Source: Psychrobacter sp. 1044 (GTDB lineage Bacteria; Pseudomonadota; Gammaproteobacteria; Pseudomonadales; Moraxellaceae). Taken from it: DNA of 64,000 nucleotides. Every line of letters begins with the position of its first letter. Position 1 is the stretch's first letter. The translations under genes were made by a program, and so were the position numbers. The notes under the pieces were generated by a model that searched no databases, had not been told where the DNA came from, and was given only the letters and a program-made list of their open reading frames with translations. The stretch covers positions 1 through 64,000 of the forward strand of contig NZ_CAJHAZ010000002.1 of the NCBI RefSeq assembly GCF_904846525.1, read 5' to 3'. Shown here piece by piece: positions 27,901-36,255 of the stretch.

Positions 27901-29508
27901 AATCATAATGGCTTGCGCGCCATTGATATCTTGCGACTCATCAATCAACGCCACAGGATAGTGATGACGAATATAACGTGCCAGCTTCTCTCCTTGCCGA
28001 CCAGTTAATGCTTGGTTTAAACGTACCATTTGCAGGCTAAAGGTAGTCTCGCCACGCTCTTCCAAAATAATTGGTAGCCTGTCACGTACCGCAAGCACGA
28101 TATGACGATTAAGATTGGCTAAAACAGTCACTATGTATTCGTCTAGCTTTTTGCTTTCTTCAATATAGCGTTTAAAGTCACGAACGACCTGCAACTCATT
28201 AAATATCAGATTAACTCTTTCGCCATCTTTGGGTACACGAAACTGAGAGCCGATATTGTCCGTTTTTTGAAAAGCCTCGATTAACTTTCCTGTATGATTT
28301 TTTGCGTCTGATATAAATTTAAAAGCGGCTGGACCAAAATCTTTTAATGCTTGAATGATTTTGGTCCAAGAGTCTCTATTATTTTGTAGCTGTCCTTTTG
28401 GAACGTCATAATACTCGCCGTCAGGTTTAAAAAAGATATCAAGCTCATCGCTGCGCTCAATGATAGTATTTATAAGCCGCTCATAGCCCTCAAACGAAAA
28501 GTCATTTACTACAATCTCATCAATTGGCGCAGAAATAAAGTTAAGCGAGCGAGTCACATATTTTTTATGATCACCAACTGCAGTCAGCTTGCCTTGTTGA
28601 TCCATAAGCGCATACAGTTTAGGCTGCTCATGATGCAAGCGGCTTTGAAACTGACGCAGCTCATCATGAATAATACTATCTGTCACCTGCTCGATACTGC
28701 TGTCTTCAATAATAGCCATACCTTGCTGATGACCCGTCTCGCTACTGTACTCCTTCAGCCATTTTTGTGCCAAGCTATCGAGCGTACCCACAAACAGTTT
28801 ATCCAACGTGGTTAAAACCAGTGCGGTACGCCTGATAGCTTCCGTCATTGGATAGCTGTACACGTGATCCAGCAAATAACCAACGAGATGCAGGTTAATG
28901 GGATCTTGCATGATGCCATCTAAGCGCACATATTTAGCCTGTGCTACCAACCAATCTTCACGGTCTTTTTTTGCTTGCGCACGCTTTGTGGCAGCAGCTT
29001 GCTTATCATTAGCAAGGTCTTGGTTTAACTCATCAGCGCCTATCTCAGTATTTAAATCCGTACTTGATTTTTTGCCCTCTTGTTTATCCTTATCGCTTTC
29101 AGGCATCACCTGCAATATATTGGGATACAAAGCCTCCTTATTACTGATGTCAGCACTTAAACTGTTGACCCACTGCAATAATTGATAAAAATCCACCAAA
29201 CGATCATGAATACGCTGACGCATCTCAGCGGCAGCGGCTCGCGTAAAGGTAGTAGCAATAATTTGCTCTGGCGCACGTCGTGCTTCAATTAGCAGGCGCA
29301 ATACAATGCCTGTTAGCGTCCAAGTTTTACCAGTACCAGCTGAGGCTTCAATTAGGTGCTTTCCCGTTAGGTCAACATCAACTGCTGGTATTACATCAGC
29401 CTGACGCTCACTCATAGGATCTGAGTGAGGCGTATCTGAGTGATCATCGAATAAATGTGGCTGTGTAGAAAGTTCAATGATATTGGTTAAATCAGTCAAG
29501 TCTGTCAT
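24979..29508 (-). CDS. recB: Exodeoxyribonuclease V beta subunit RecB
   Basis: 3'-5' SF1 helicase and nuclease subunit of RecBCD. Walker A ASAGTGKT is at 55-62, the DExx-type LIDESQDINGAQ and LVGDPKQAIYGFRGGD motifs follow, and the C-terminal nuclease centre reads Asp1376, Asp1389, Lys1391 (EID...DYK) with the 13- and 2-residue spacing of E. coli Asp1067/Asp1080/Lys1082. The 1,509-residue length far exceeds E. coli RecB (1,180). The extra residues are hydrophilic low-complexity inserts, for instance at about 136-185 and 796-836. ATG at 29508 begins an N-terminal extension before the helicase core. It lies between recC and recD. Confidence 0.95.
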   Translation of the reverse strand: MTDLTDLTNIIELSTQPHLFDDHSDTPHSDPMSERQADVIPAVDVDLTGKHLIEASAGTGKTWTLTGIVLRLLIEARRAPEQIIATTFTRAAAAEMRQRIHDRLVDFYQLLQWVNSLSADISNKEALYPNILQVMPESDKDKQEGKKSSTDLNTEIGADELNQDLANDKQAAATKRAQAKKDREDWLVAQAKYVRLDGIMQDPINLHLVGYLLDHVYSYPMTEAIRRTALVLTTLDKLFVGTLDSLAQKWLKEYSSETGHQQGMAIIEDSSIEQVTDSIIHDELRQFQSRLHHEQPKLYALMDQQGKLTAVGDHKKYVTRSLNFISAPIDEIVVNDFSFEGYERLINTIIERSDELDIFFKPDGEYYDVPKGQLQNNRDSWTKIIQALKDFGPAAFKFISDAKNHTGKLIEAFQKTDNIGSQFRVPKDGERVNLIFNELQVVRDFKRYIEESKKLDEYIVTVLANLNRHIVLAVRDRLPIILEERGETTFSLQMVRLNQALTGRQGEKLARYIRHHYPVALIDESQDINGAQAIMIESIYLPKKKGKVADNDKQSATKKASHEFLLLVGDPKQAIYGFRGGDVANYNYMKAQFDKSTLWTLDINRRSNAGVINALNCWFGMADVTTGENKLAQLGAGIYYQHIKAAKPEYELSWFNEPDAHSTTLVTEVLSAQPVSVLHLPYDKHKELEYDEHEITARHIATLLSSGQTLKGKPIQPSDIGVLARTKKDLKRVEDELVKLNVPTLTTSDVSIFETIMAEDVAALLSAMLYPYRHDMINRVLTSHLYGLSIKNIKAMMTDHESGITEGSSKTSSHSKNSNSKDASVNEVTDNKKSYQDFITYLKEGAQRWQHFGILSALHYLLDKNPIQLQGVWQALAAHPEGDRHIMDLRHVMDVLAQYGLGMGEHELLAWFRQNIDAAPNSDWAKQYPLPTESGVQLMTIHKSKGLEFPIVYVLGMGDASRKSGTNEKYGLYLYNADQAPSALVQQSLDSQSTGNQRRFSPIQGSATTDDYYTDIETREDFDEMRRLGYVAFTRASEQLYVVLRDPNDTRDMKRKPVFYWFESPEPKFELPDRLKGTIGMLRGHKVNEFYDKNYASNDAKSAGVNDNVQLAATESNAHKPATETIEYALFSEVMKTNYFYGWAKTSFTALARQLDESTQTMAIVDERIDDAIDIDMTESSVSDLHSLNSKESLEQDSDLSLKSEDDIRFTFVKGANAGTFLHEIFEKIDFNNKAQWSHVIDRAISSYQLPLAYSSAEQQGRRSEAKKQEQGDDGSFNTSSLDLASIDATKHEALIAWIEEVLDAPLLASKQPLRSIDAGQRFSELEFNMGLSENFKAQDISKLFQQYLPNEMDKHVTLIPQNKAHLYRYLRGEIDLVYEHAGKYYVVDYKSNFLGNSLSDYNENTLKQAMSKAGYWLQAAIYQVALHRFLSMRIHDYAGNEDKYLGAVEYVFLRGVYDPNSQIADDLSQDVKEADNSHSMHNDRYGLVTWDIPIDFIKGLDALFGMPD

Positions 29509-29577
29509 ATGGGCGCATACTTTTAATTATTATTTATTAGATCAGGAGAGCAGAAATCGATTATTCTAAATGGCTAG

Positions 29578-32500
29578 CTAGCCATCTAAGTCAATTAACG
29601 CAGTAAACATCGGCTCATATAATGGTTGAGCCAAGGTAGTCAATGCCGCTGACAAAGCCTTAAATGCATCTTGATCACGTAGTGCGTACTGCCAAATGGC
29701 GTGCTGCGAACAAGTATCGTATACCGTGTCTGAGTTGTAGTTAGGTCTTATCCAGTCTGAGAAGTCTGCACGTTTTGGCCAATAACTACTGCCTTCACTA
29801 TCTTCAGATTTTGAACACTGATCAAGGTAATTGAGTGCATATTCAGGCAATAAAGTAATAGGCACTTGTCCAGATAGCTTGGCAAAAACCGCCCATTTTA
29901 TCAGCTCAATCACAGCGTCTTCATAGACAATTGGGCTTAGTTTAAATGCGATTACTTTCTCGTACTTTTTGACTTGCGAGCTAGGCTTATTAAAGCGCCA
30001 AATACTCACCCCATCATTTAATGCCGCTTGCTCGGCAGTGGTACGTCTGGCCACTTGCCAATACAAATGTGATAACCAAAACTTGAGTAAATGCCTAGGA
30101 CTGGCAGAATTGGGCAATATATTTAACCACTGCTTGGGTGATTGCTGAGCATAAGGCATGCCCGCCTGAATTGATATGGGCGCCAATATAGGTACTGAAC
30201 CTTTGATCTTAATGACTTTTGGCAACAGCTTAAGCAGTGCTTCTATCTCTTTAATATCTGTCTGATTGCTTGACTCGTTGTCAGTGCTACTAAGTATATT
30301 TTTTAGCTCTACCTGAACAGGATGCTCGGCGGTTGGCGTTAGTAGCTGCAAATCTGTCGTACCCTCTATCCCATCTTCATTGGGTATAATATTTTCGCCA
30401 AAACCATTAGCTATTAACTGCTCTTTAAATTCCAAACATTGCTGTTGCAGTTTTTGTTGTTGATTGGGTAGCGTGGTTTGGCGAGCCACACCTGCTGGCA
30501 TGATTTTTTGATACATCAGGATTGGAGTAGTGGTTTCAGCCGCTGCATTACTATTATTCTTACTCTCATCAGTAACCAACTGTTTAATCAAGTGCTCTTT
30601 GATTTGATAGGTAGTCAAACTGTTTAGAAATAATGGCTCTTGATGCGACAGTGCTTCTTCACCTTGTACCACATGCACCTTTTGAGCCCGTAAGAACGCT
30701 TTGGCAGGATGGCGCACTTGGTAAGCCAATGCACCTTCAACATCTATCTCCCCAATATTAAATACGCTATCAGATACAGCTTGGGAGAGCACCTGAGTCA
30801 TATCACTGATATTGCTAGTATCAACAACAGCCTCTAATGCCAATAGTTCAACCAATGCAGACAAGGTTTGAGTGTTTACTTGACCGAGCTGACCCAAGCC
30901 TTGACCAAGCATCTTAGCGATTGCTTCGTACTGTGTCTTTGTGGGCAAGCCAACCAACTGTACCTGCTCACTAGACACTCTGCCCTTTAGTGTATCAAAC
31001 ACCGCTTGCCAAAGCGGCGCAGGCGGAAACTGCTTTTTTTGCGCCAGTTTGGTTTTGCGCATGGCTGTATTTAATAAAGTATCCAACTCATCAATCATAT
31101 CGACAGGGCTGGTATCCTGAGCATTGATATTAACGTTGGCATTAGCATTGCCATCAATATCAGGAGGCGCTTGCTCAAAAATATCAGCGCCTTCAATTTC
31201 TGTTTCAAACAAACTCTCATGGAAAGGCAGTGCAGGATGCTCAGTCACCAACCACTGCTTAATCAATTTAGGTAAGTAACGCTTGAGGCTTTCGGTGGTA
31301 GGATCAATATTCTCAGGCAAAGTCTCAAGCGAGTTCACCTGCCATTGCACCTCGCCTTGTAGGAATTGCAATAGCTCACTCACTGGGTTGGCAGGCAGAT
31401 GCTCATGGGTGTCCGTCAAGCTTTGACCGTTATAGAACATCCAACATGCACTGCGCGCACACAGTAGCGCATCTAAAAATGCACCATTGTCATCATCTTC
31501 ACTAACTCTGTCACCGCGGCGTGCATTGGTCGCTTTCATCAAATCATAGCGGTTATCACGGTCACGCCCAGGAAACTCTGAGAGATCCATATTGAGCATA
31601 ACCACCAACTCAAACGGCACGTTTCTTAATGCACCAAAGCGCCCAAAGGTAATTACCCCAGTTGGCTCCGCACTGACCTGCTGACTTTCAAGCTCCGCTT
31701 CGATACTGTCTAGCATAAAGCTCAGCTTGAGCGGCAACTGCTCCACACCTGCCAGCCTCTGCTCTACTTCTCTGTTGGCGCTATCACCACTAGCGTACTG
31801 TCTATAGTGACGATTGGCTCGCAGACTTGATTTAAAGCCATTCATCGCATTGTAGATGGCTCGCATGGTACGTGTTTGATCCACATCACCAAAGTAACGA
31901 TGAATCACTTGTCTCTCAATCTGATCGAGCCAATCTTCCGCTTTCATTTTTTGTATATGATCATCCCGTCGTGCGACCAAACCGGTATAAATGCGGCAAA
32001 GCGCTTCAACAATCAACGCATCATTTAGGCTCACTTGTGGTAATGGCAAGGTCATTTCTGGCAACGCAGTGCTTGGCCATTCATCCTTATCTAAAGGATA
32101 CAAGCAGTCGCTCAACTCAGCCTCTGGCATGACCAGACCTAGGGTCAATCTGTCTAACGCTTGCGCAAAGCTAAAGCGATAGTCGTAATCATTACTATCC
32201 AACGTTTGCTTAAGATGCAGCTCATCAAAACCGCGGATAAAGCCTGCCTCTACCAACAAGTCACAGCCACGGCTCATCTGCTCATGAGTCAGTCCAAAGC
32301 TTTCAAATAAAGGAGGCAACATGAGCCAGTCTAAGACTTCAGCCGCTTCAAAACGGGCGCTATGGCTGCCTAATAATTTATAGAAACCAATAATCGCTTC
32401 CCATAACTGCCGAATGTCCGCATCAACAACACCCGTCACTTTAGCGGGCAAAGTCAGACCATCTTGACCTCTGCCATTGACAAAAATAGAGCCAATCAGC

Positions 32501-34104
32501 GCATGATGACGCTCAACATCGGGTAGCAACACAACAATGTCAGATATATGGCGCTTCTTCTCACCAGATTTAATAGGTTCATTTAGCCAACGACCAATCA
32601 TGATACGCAGCACTTCAAGTTGACGCTGCAAACTATGACATGAGTGAATGCTTAGGCTATTATCTTGCGAAGAAATTGCCCAAAAACGGTCTTTCTCAAA
32701 GCGCTTCTTCTCCAACGCCTCATCGTCATACCAAGCCGTTGCTTGCTTATCCTCATCACCGCTTGGCGCTATCTGCTGACTCACTGCTTGCGAGACCGTA
32801 GCAGCCGTTGCCTGCTGGGTCGATTGCTCATCAAGCATCAACACATCGTTCTGCAAACGTCGTAATAAACTTGGGCTATGTTGTGCATCTTGAGCACTGG
32901 CATTATCAGTATAAATGCTTTCATCCATACCATTACTAAGCTCATCATTTAAACCACTTTCAAAATTATCTTGCCATTCCACCAGCGCATCGTCGTATTG
33001 CTCATTACCCGACAAGTTAGCAAGCATGGCAAACGCATCACGCGATTGCTTACCCAAACGCGACAACAAACTATGACCGTAATCACGTAAAAAGACACTC
33101 TCAGGGTTGATAATCTGTTGACGCTGTAACCAAGATTTATCGACGATATCCGCCCAAAACAGCTTTGATGGATTGTAATGCAATAGCGTGATATTCATGT
33201 ATTTTGACAAGCGCTGTAAAAAATCAAGCTCGGTCTGTGGCAGTTGCTGAATGGTAAATATACGCAGCACTTTGGGCAACTGTGCGCGTTCATCCGCCTT
33301 GTTGTCTTTCAAGGCTGACCAGAAAGCACGCTCCAGTGCCACACGGTGTAGATGAACGTCAGCAAACAAATGCGACCACAAAAATCGTTGCGCAGCCTCT
33401 AACTCAATATAATGCTCAACCAGCCATTCAGGCGTGCCGCGTGCATACTTATCAAAACGCAGTGACAATGCATCTTTCTCTGCGATCAACTCATCTACAT
33501 TCAGCGGTTTGTTGTACGACCATAAATCCAGCCAATCCTCACGGTGTGTTAAGTATCGGTTAAATACTCTTGCCAAATCGCTTGCTAGTTGCCAGATACG
33601 GGCGTCTTGTTGTGCCTTGTCTTTTAGCACACTGTCTTGCTGTAAATTGTTCTGTTGTACATTATCTTGTTGAGCACTTGCCTGTGGGTCATCAATCAAA
33701 GATGCTAGTAATGGATTAACCGGATGTTTTTCATCTGCAACAATCGCCTCTTGATAGTAGGTCAAATACCCAAACAAGCGCCATTGCATCACTGTGGGCG
33801 ATAACACCGCCACTTCTGGCACATTTAGGGTTGCCGCTTCGGAGTCATTCTCTAACAAATACGCGTTATGGCGGGTTAACACATCCTGCATGAGCGTCCA
33901 CTGATACTGACCCCAAAACTTAGTACGCACCAAAGTACTAATACCAGCACGGCTAGCAATGGTTTTGTCCAACCAATCGCCCAATACCATTGAGGGCACA
34001 ATGACAATAAAAGGCTCAAAAACAGGCTGATCCTTAGACTGATATTGCACAAGCAGTTGATCAACAAGGTTTTCGGTGCGGTGCGATTGAATAATGGTAA
34101 ACAT
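29578..34104 (-). CDS. recC: Exodeoxyribonuclease V gamma subunit RecC
   Basis: RecC is the inactive-helicase/nuclease scaffold of RecBCD that recognises Chi. The 1,508-residue protein starts MFTIIQSHRTENLVDQLL and has the RecC blocks FIVIVPSMVLGDWL, VVLLPDVERHHALI, ITFGRFGALRNVPFELVVMLNMD and EFPGRDRDNRYDLM. E. coli RecC is 1,122 residues; here Gln/Asn/Asp-rich inserts (about 138-168, with a QQD repeat, and about 980-998) and others add length. It is the first gene of the minus-strand recC-recB-recD set, preceded by a palindrome-rich spacer. The Chi-recognition residues cannot be judged by eye. Confidence 0.94.
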   Translation of the reverse strand: MFTIIQSHRTENLVDQLLVQYQSKDQPVFEPFIVIVPSMVLGDWLDKTIASRAGISTLVRTKFWGQYQWTLMQDVLTRHNAYLLENDSEAATLNVPEVAVLSPTVMQWRLFGYLTYYQEAIVADEKHPVNPLLASLIDDPQASAQQDNVQQNNLQQDSVLKDKAQQDARIWQLASDLARVFNRYLTHREDWLDLWSYNKPLNVDELIAEKDALSLRFDKYARGTPEWLVEHYIELEAAQRFLWSHLFADVHLHRVALERAFWSALKDNKADERAQLPKVLRIFTIQQLPQTELDFLQRLSKYMNITLLHYNPSKLFWADIVDKSWLQRQQIINPESVFLRDYGHSLLSRLGKQSRDAFAMLANLSGNEQYDDALVEWQDNFESGLNDELSNGMDESIYTDNASAQDAQHSPSLLRRLQNDVLMLDEQSTQQATAATVSQAVSQQIAPSGDEDKQATAWYDDEALEKKRFEKDRFWAISSQDNSLSIHSCHSLQRQLEVLRIMIGRWLNEPIKSGEKKRHISDIVVLLPDVERHHALIGSIFVNGRGQDGLTLPAKVTGVVDADIRQLWEAIIGFYKLLGSHSARFEAAEVLDWLMLPPLFESFGLTHEQMSRGCDLLVEAGFIRGFDELHLKQTLDSNDYDYRFSFAQALDRLTLGLVMPEAELSDCLYPLDKDEWPSTALPEMTLPLPQVSLNDALIVEALCRIYTGLVARRDDHIQKMKAEDWLDQIERQVIHRYFGDVDQTRTMRAIYNAMNGFKSSLRANRHYRQYASGDSANREVEQRLAGVEQLPLKLSFMLDSIEAELESQQVSAEPTGVITFGRFGALRNVPFELVVMLNMDLSEFPGRDRDNRYDLMKATNARRGDRVSEDDDNGAFLDALLCARSACWMFYNGQSLTDTHEHLPANPVSELLQFLQGEVQWQVNSLETLPENIDPTTESLKRYLPKLIKQWLVTEHPALPFHESLFETEIEGADIFEQAPPDIDGNANANVNINAQDTSPVDMIDELDTLLNTAMRKTKLAQKKQFPPAPLWQAVFDTLKGRVSSEQVQLVGLPTKTQYEAIAKMLGQGLGQLGQVNTQTLSALVELLALEAVVDTSNISDMTQVLSQAVSDSVFNIGEIDVEGALAYQVRHPAKAFLRAQKVHVVQGEEALSHQEPLFLNSLTTYQIKEHLIKQLVTDESKNNSNAAAETTTPILMYQKIMPAGVARQTTLPNQQQKLQQQCLEFKEQLIANGFGENIIPNEDGIEGTTDLQLLTPTAEHPVQVELKNILSSTDNESSNQTDIKEIEALLKLLPKVIKIKGSVPILAPISIQAGMPYAQQSPKQWLNILPNSASPRHLLKFWLSHLYWQVARRTTAEQAALNDGVSIWRFNKPSSQVKKYEKVIAFKLSPIVYEDAVIELIKWAVFAKLSGQVPITLLPEYALNYLDQCSKSEDSEGSSYWPKRADFSDWIRPNYNSDTVYDTCSQHAIWQYALRDQDAFKALSAALTTLAQPLYEPMFTALIDLDG

Positions 34105-34561
34105 AGAGGGTAGTCTGATTGAAGTTATAATATGAGTGATAGTGTGATGTAGACGGTCGTGAATGCCTGAAATGGAATAGCATTTGCGTTAACTTTCTAA
34201 TGCATATTGATGGCTGCTAAGGAATACCACGAAGGATACTCACCAATCTATGTTTCGCGGTCGTTACTACAATGTATTTCTGCTAGCATGGCTGTCATAA
34301 ACACGATGCAAATGACAACAACGATTAACTATCATTGCATCATCAGTGATTATTTATAACAATCATAAAATAGGCTGCTGATTAGTGTGCCATCGATAGC
34401 TATCGTTTACTAGTATATGTGCCACTATTATAATATCTTGCGACAGATAGTGTCGCATTGATAAGTCTCATATTTATGAATAGAGGAGTCAGTGCTGCTG
34501 TCAGATCAATTGCTGTAATTTTTATGTCCATAACCCTTTTTTAACGGAATAATTTAATACT
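34105..34561. promoter_or_regulatory. Palindrome-rich divergent spacer upstream of recC
   Basis: A 457-base region without a credible gene between divergent recC and the 34562 gene. It holds a perfect 12-base palindrome CGATAGCTATCG (34394-34405), a perfect hairpin TGCGACA-5-TGTCGCA (34439-34457) and an imperfect inverted repeat GATGCAAATGA/TCATTGCATC (34305-34341). These are candidate protein-binding or RNA structures; no known operator is recognised. Confidence 0.5.
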
Positions 34562-35083
34562 ATGCCCTTGCGTCCCATTGATGCCATTTTCGTTCATCCT
34601 AAACGACGTCTATATGTTGTATACTATCGCGGTGAATTGTGGCAATTGCCACGTATGAAAATTGACGACAGATCGTGGCAAAACAGACAGCCCTATACTG
34701 ATGACAGTCGCTCGCTTTATTTGAGCATCCATCAAGCCATTAACGACCCCATACTTTCACAAAAACTGCGAACATTGAATCTGCCTGTCGCGGTGCGTGG
34801 GAGCACGTTGCCACGCTTTGAAGCATGGTGGGAAGCCCATGGTTTTGAATGGCTTAAAGACAAGCTTACGATGGGCGAATCGCCATTGGCTGCACACCAA
34901 ATAAAAGCCATTGACAACGATGTTACCTCGCCTTCAAACGATCAACCTGTGCTATCCAATCAAAATAGTACAATTATTCATAAGAATAATAGCGAGAAAA
35001 AACTTTTACCTGATTCAAAAACCGATATTTTTGCAGATATGCTTGCGGACTTAGCAGATGAAGTGTTACACCAACAGCTTTAA
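34562..35083 (+). CDS. Unknown protein, 173 residues
   Basis: No family recognised. Residues 1-~115 are a compact, basic and aromatic-rich domain (FVHPKRRLYVVYYRGELWQLPRM; FEAWWEAHGFEWLKDKL); residues 116-173 are a polar Asn/Ser/Asp linker ending in a short amphipathic helix (DIFADMLADLADEVL) that could be a docking peptide. No signal peptide or membrane segment. Same strand as and 69 bases upstream of the next membrane-anchored protein, so possibly an operon. There is no clear Shine-Dalgarno before ATG at 34562. Confidence 0.65.
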   Translation: MPLRPIDAIFVHPKRRLYVVYYRGELWQLPRMKIDDRSWQNRQPYTDDSRSLYLSIHQAINDPILSQKLRTLNLPVAVRGSTLPRFEAWWEAHGFEWLKDKLTMGESPLAAHQIKAIDNDVTSPSNDQPVLSNQNSTIIHKNNSEKKLLPDSKTDIFADMLADLADEVLHQQL

Positions 35084-35152
35084 AAATAATACGTTATACA
35101 CCGCATTTTATGTAAACTTGACACAAACCCATTAAGAGAAGAGCAGTAACAT

Positions 35153-35950
35153 ATGAGAGACTACAAGCTGCTACTGGCTGGGCTAATTTTACTGCTGCTG
35201 ATAATCTTTATTGCAATCTTTACGTGGTTATGGAGCAATAACCGTAAAAATATAGACCCCCTACCGATCATGGCAAATGCAAATGAGTCGTCAGCCACCA
35301 CTCAAGACGAGGTAAATACACTCACCGACAGTACTCTGTATATAAAGGCCGAAGAGGATTTACAAGCACCCTTGGACGATATCATCGTTAGCTTCGAATC
35401 TCGTTATCCTCATGTGCAGGTTGTGCCAAGTTATGTACCCGCTAGCGACCTCTTAACATTATCAAACGCCAATCCTAACCATAATAAACACTCAAAATTA
35501 GGCGCTGATATAGACATGATCATCGCTAACGACAGCCTATCTGCAGACCATCTGACACCGTTACAAGCAGAGCTAAAAACGGCTCACGATAAAATAAACC
35601 AAGACAAAGCAAATATCAGCAATACTGATGATAAAAAAGTAGAGACTGCTGAGACTGATACCATTGAAACTGACAATATAGAGGCACGTACCCTAAATTC
35701 TTTCAGCTATGCATTGAAAGAAAAGCAAGCGCTTGAAGGGGTTATTTTGACAGAGAATACTGCTGCTATTAACTTCCGTAATTTTTTACTTTCGAGTACC
35801 GGACAAGATATATTAGAAAAGTACGATTATTATAATATCGAAGGTTATAAAAACAGTGTAAATGACTTGTTTAATCCAACATCACGTGCACAAAAAGCAG
35901 CAAATGCCAACACTGTGAATGTCGCTGACGCCTTGAGTAATGGCAAGTAA
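35153..35950 (+). CDS. Membrane-anchored, degenerate ModA-like binding protein
   Basis: Residues 6-30 are an uncleaved-looking transmembrane anchor. Residues ~60-125 (LYIKAEEDLQAPLDDIIVSFESRYPHVQVVPSYVPASDL) resemble the first strand-helix-strand of a molybdate/tungstate-type periplasmic binding protein, and residues ~185-245 (YALKEKQALEGV..AINFRNFLLSSTGQDILEKYDY) its C-terminal part. The central lobe, where ligand would bind, is replaced by a polar Asp/Thr/Lys linker. Strong ribosome site AGAAGAG. No transporter genes adjoin. It may be a scaffold or sensor rather than a transporter component; this is inference. Confidence 0.6.
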   Translation: MRDYKLLLAGLILLLLIIFIAIFTWLWSNNRKNIDPLPIMANANESSATTQDEVNTLTDSTLYIKAEEDLQAPLDDIIVSFESRYPHVQVVPSYVPASDLLTLSNANPNHNKHSKLGADIDMIIANDSLSADHLTPLQAELKTAHDKINQDKANISNTDDKKVETAETDTIETDNIEARTLNSFSYALKEKQALEGVILTENTAAINFRNFLLSSTGQDILEKYDYYNIEGYKNSVNDLFNPTSRAQKAANANTVNVADALSNGK

Positions 35951-35975
35951 TGATAAAATCTTTATATTTTGTTGA

Positions 35976-36004
35976 TTGCTTTTATGAGCGATTTTTCCTA
36001 CAAT
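35976..36004 (+). promoter_or_regulatory. Promoter of tRNA-Arg
   Basis: TTGCTT at 35976-35981 and TACAAT at 35999-36004 with an ideal 17-base spacer, ending 13 bases before the mature tRNA 5' end. Confidence 0.6.
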
Positions 36005-36017
36005 GTTATTCCAAAAT

Positions 36018-36093
36018 GCGCCTATAGCTCAACAGGATAGAGCAGTTGCCTCCTAAGCGATCGATCGGGGTTCGAGTCCCTGTAGGCGCACCA
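36018..36093 (+). tRNA. tRNA-Arg (anticodon CCT)
   Basis: A 76-base cloverleaf: acceptor GCGCCTA pairs with TAGGCGC, D stem GCTC/GAGC, anticodon stem GTTGC/GCGAT around loop CTCCTAA (anticodon CCT, decoding AGG), T arm CGGGG-TTCGAGT-CCCTG and an encoded CCA end at 36091-36093. T33 and A37 are present. It is a classic integration target, and a P4-type integrase starts 162 bases beyond its 3' end, in the same direction. Confidence 0.95.
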
Positions 36094-36117
36094 ACAAATA
36101 TGTTTTTAGTTTACTTT

Positions 36118-36151
36118 AAAGCCCCTTAGCCCTTTGGTTATGGGGTTTTTT
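36118..36151 (+). terminator. Rho-independent terminator of tRNA-Arg
   Basis: Nested stem AAGCCCC/GGGGTTT and TAGCC/GGTTA (two G-T pairs) with a CTTT loop, followed by T's, 25 bases beyond the tRNA. Confidence 0.8.
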
Positions 36152-36165
36152 CTTACTTAGACGTT

Positions 36166-36253
36166 TTTAGCTGTCTTTAGTTGTCTTTATCTCTACGTTA
36201 AATGACGGTATTATTGACGGTATTCGCCGATACCGCCAAATAGGATACCGTCA
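36166..36253. repeat. Iterated arm-like repeats before the integrase
   Basis: Two tandem decamers (TTTAGCTGTC, TTTAGTTGTC; 36166-36185) are followed by TGACGGTATT twice (36203-36212, 36215-36224) and by inverted copies ATACCGCC (36230-36237) and ATACCGTCA (36245-36253), the last two bases before the integrase ATG. Related GGTAC/GTCGG motifs recur just after the gene at 37461-37500. Such clusters are typical of integrase arm-binding or autoregulatory sites; no Shine-Dalgarno is visible, so the repeats overlap the translation start region. Confidence 0.6.
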
Positions 36254-36255
36254 AA

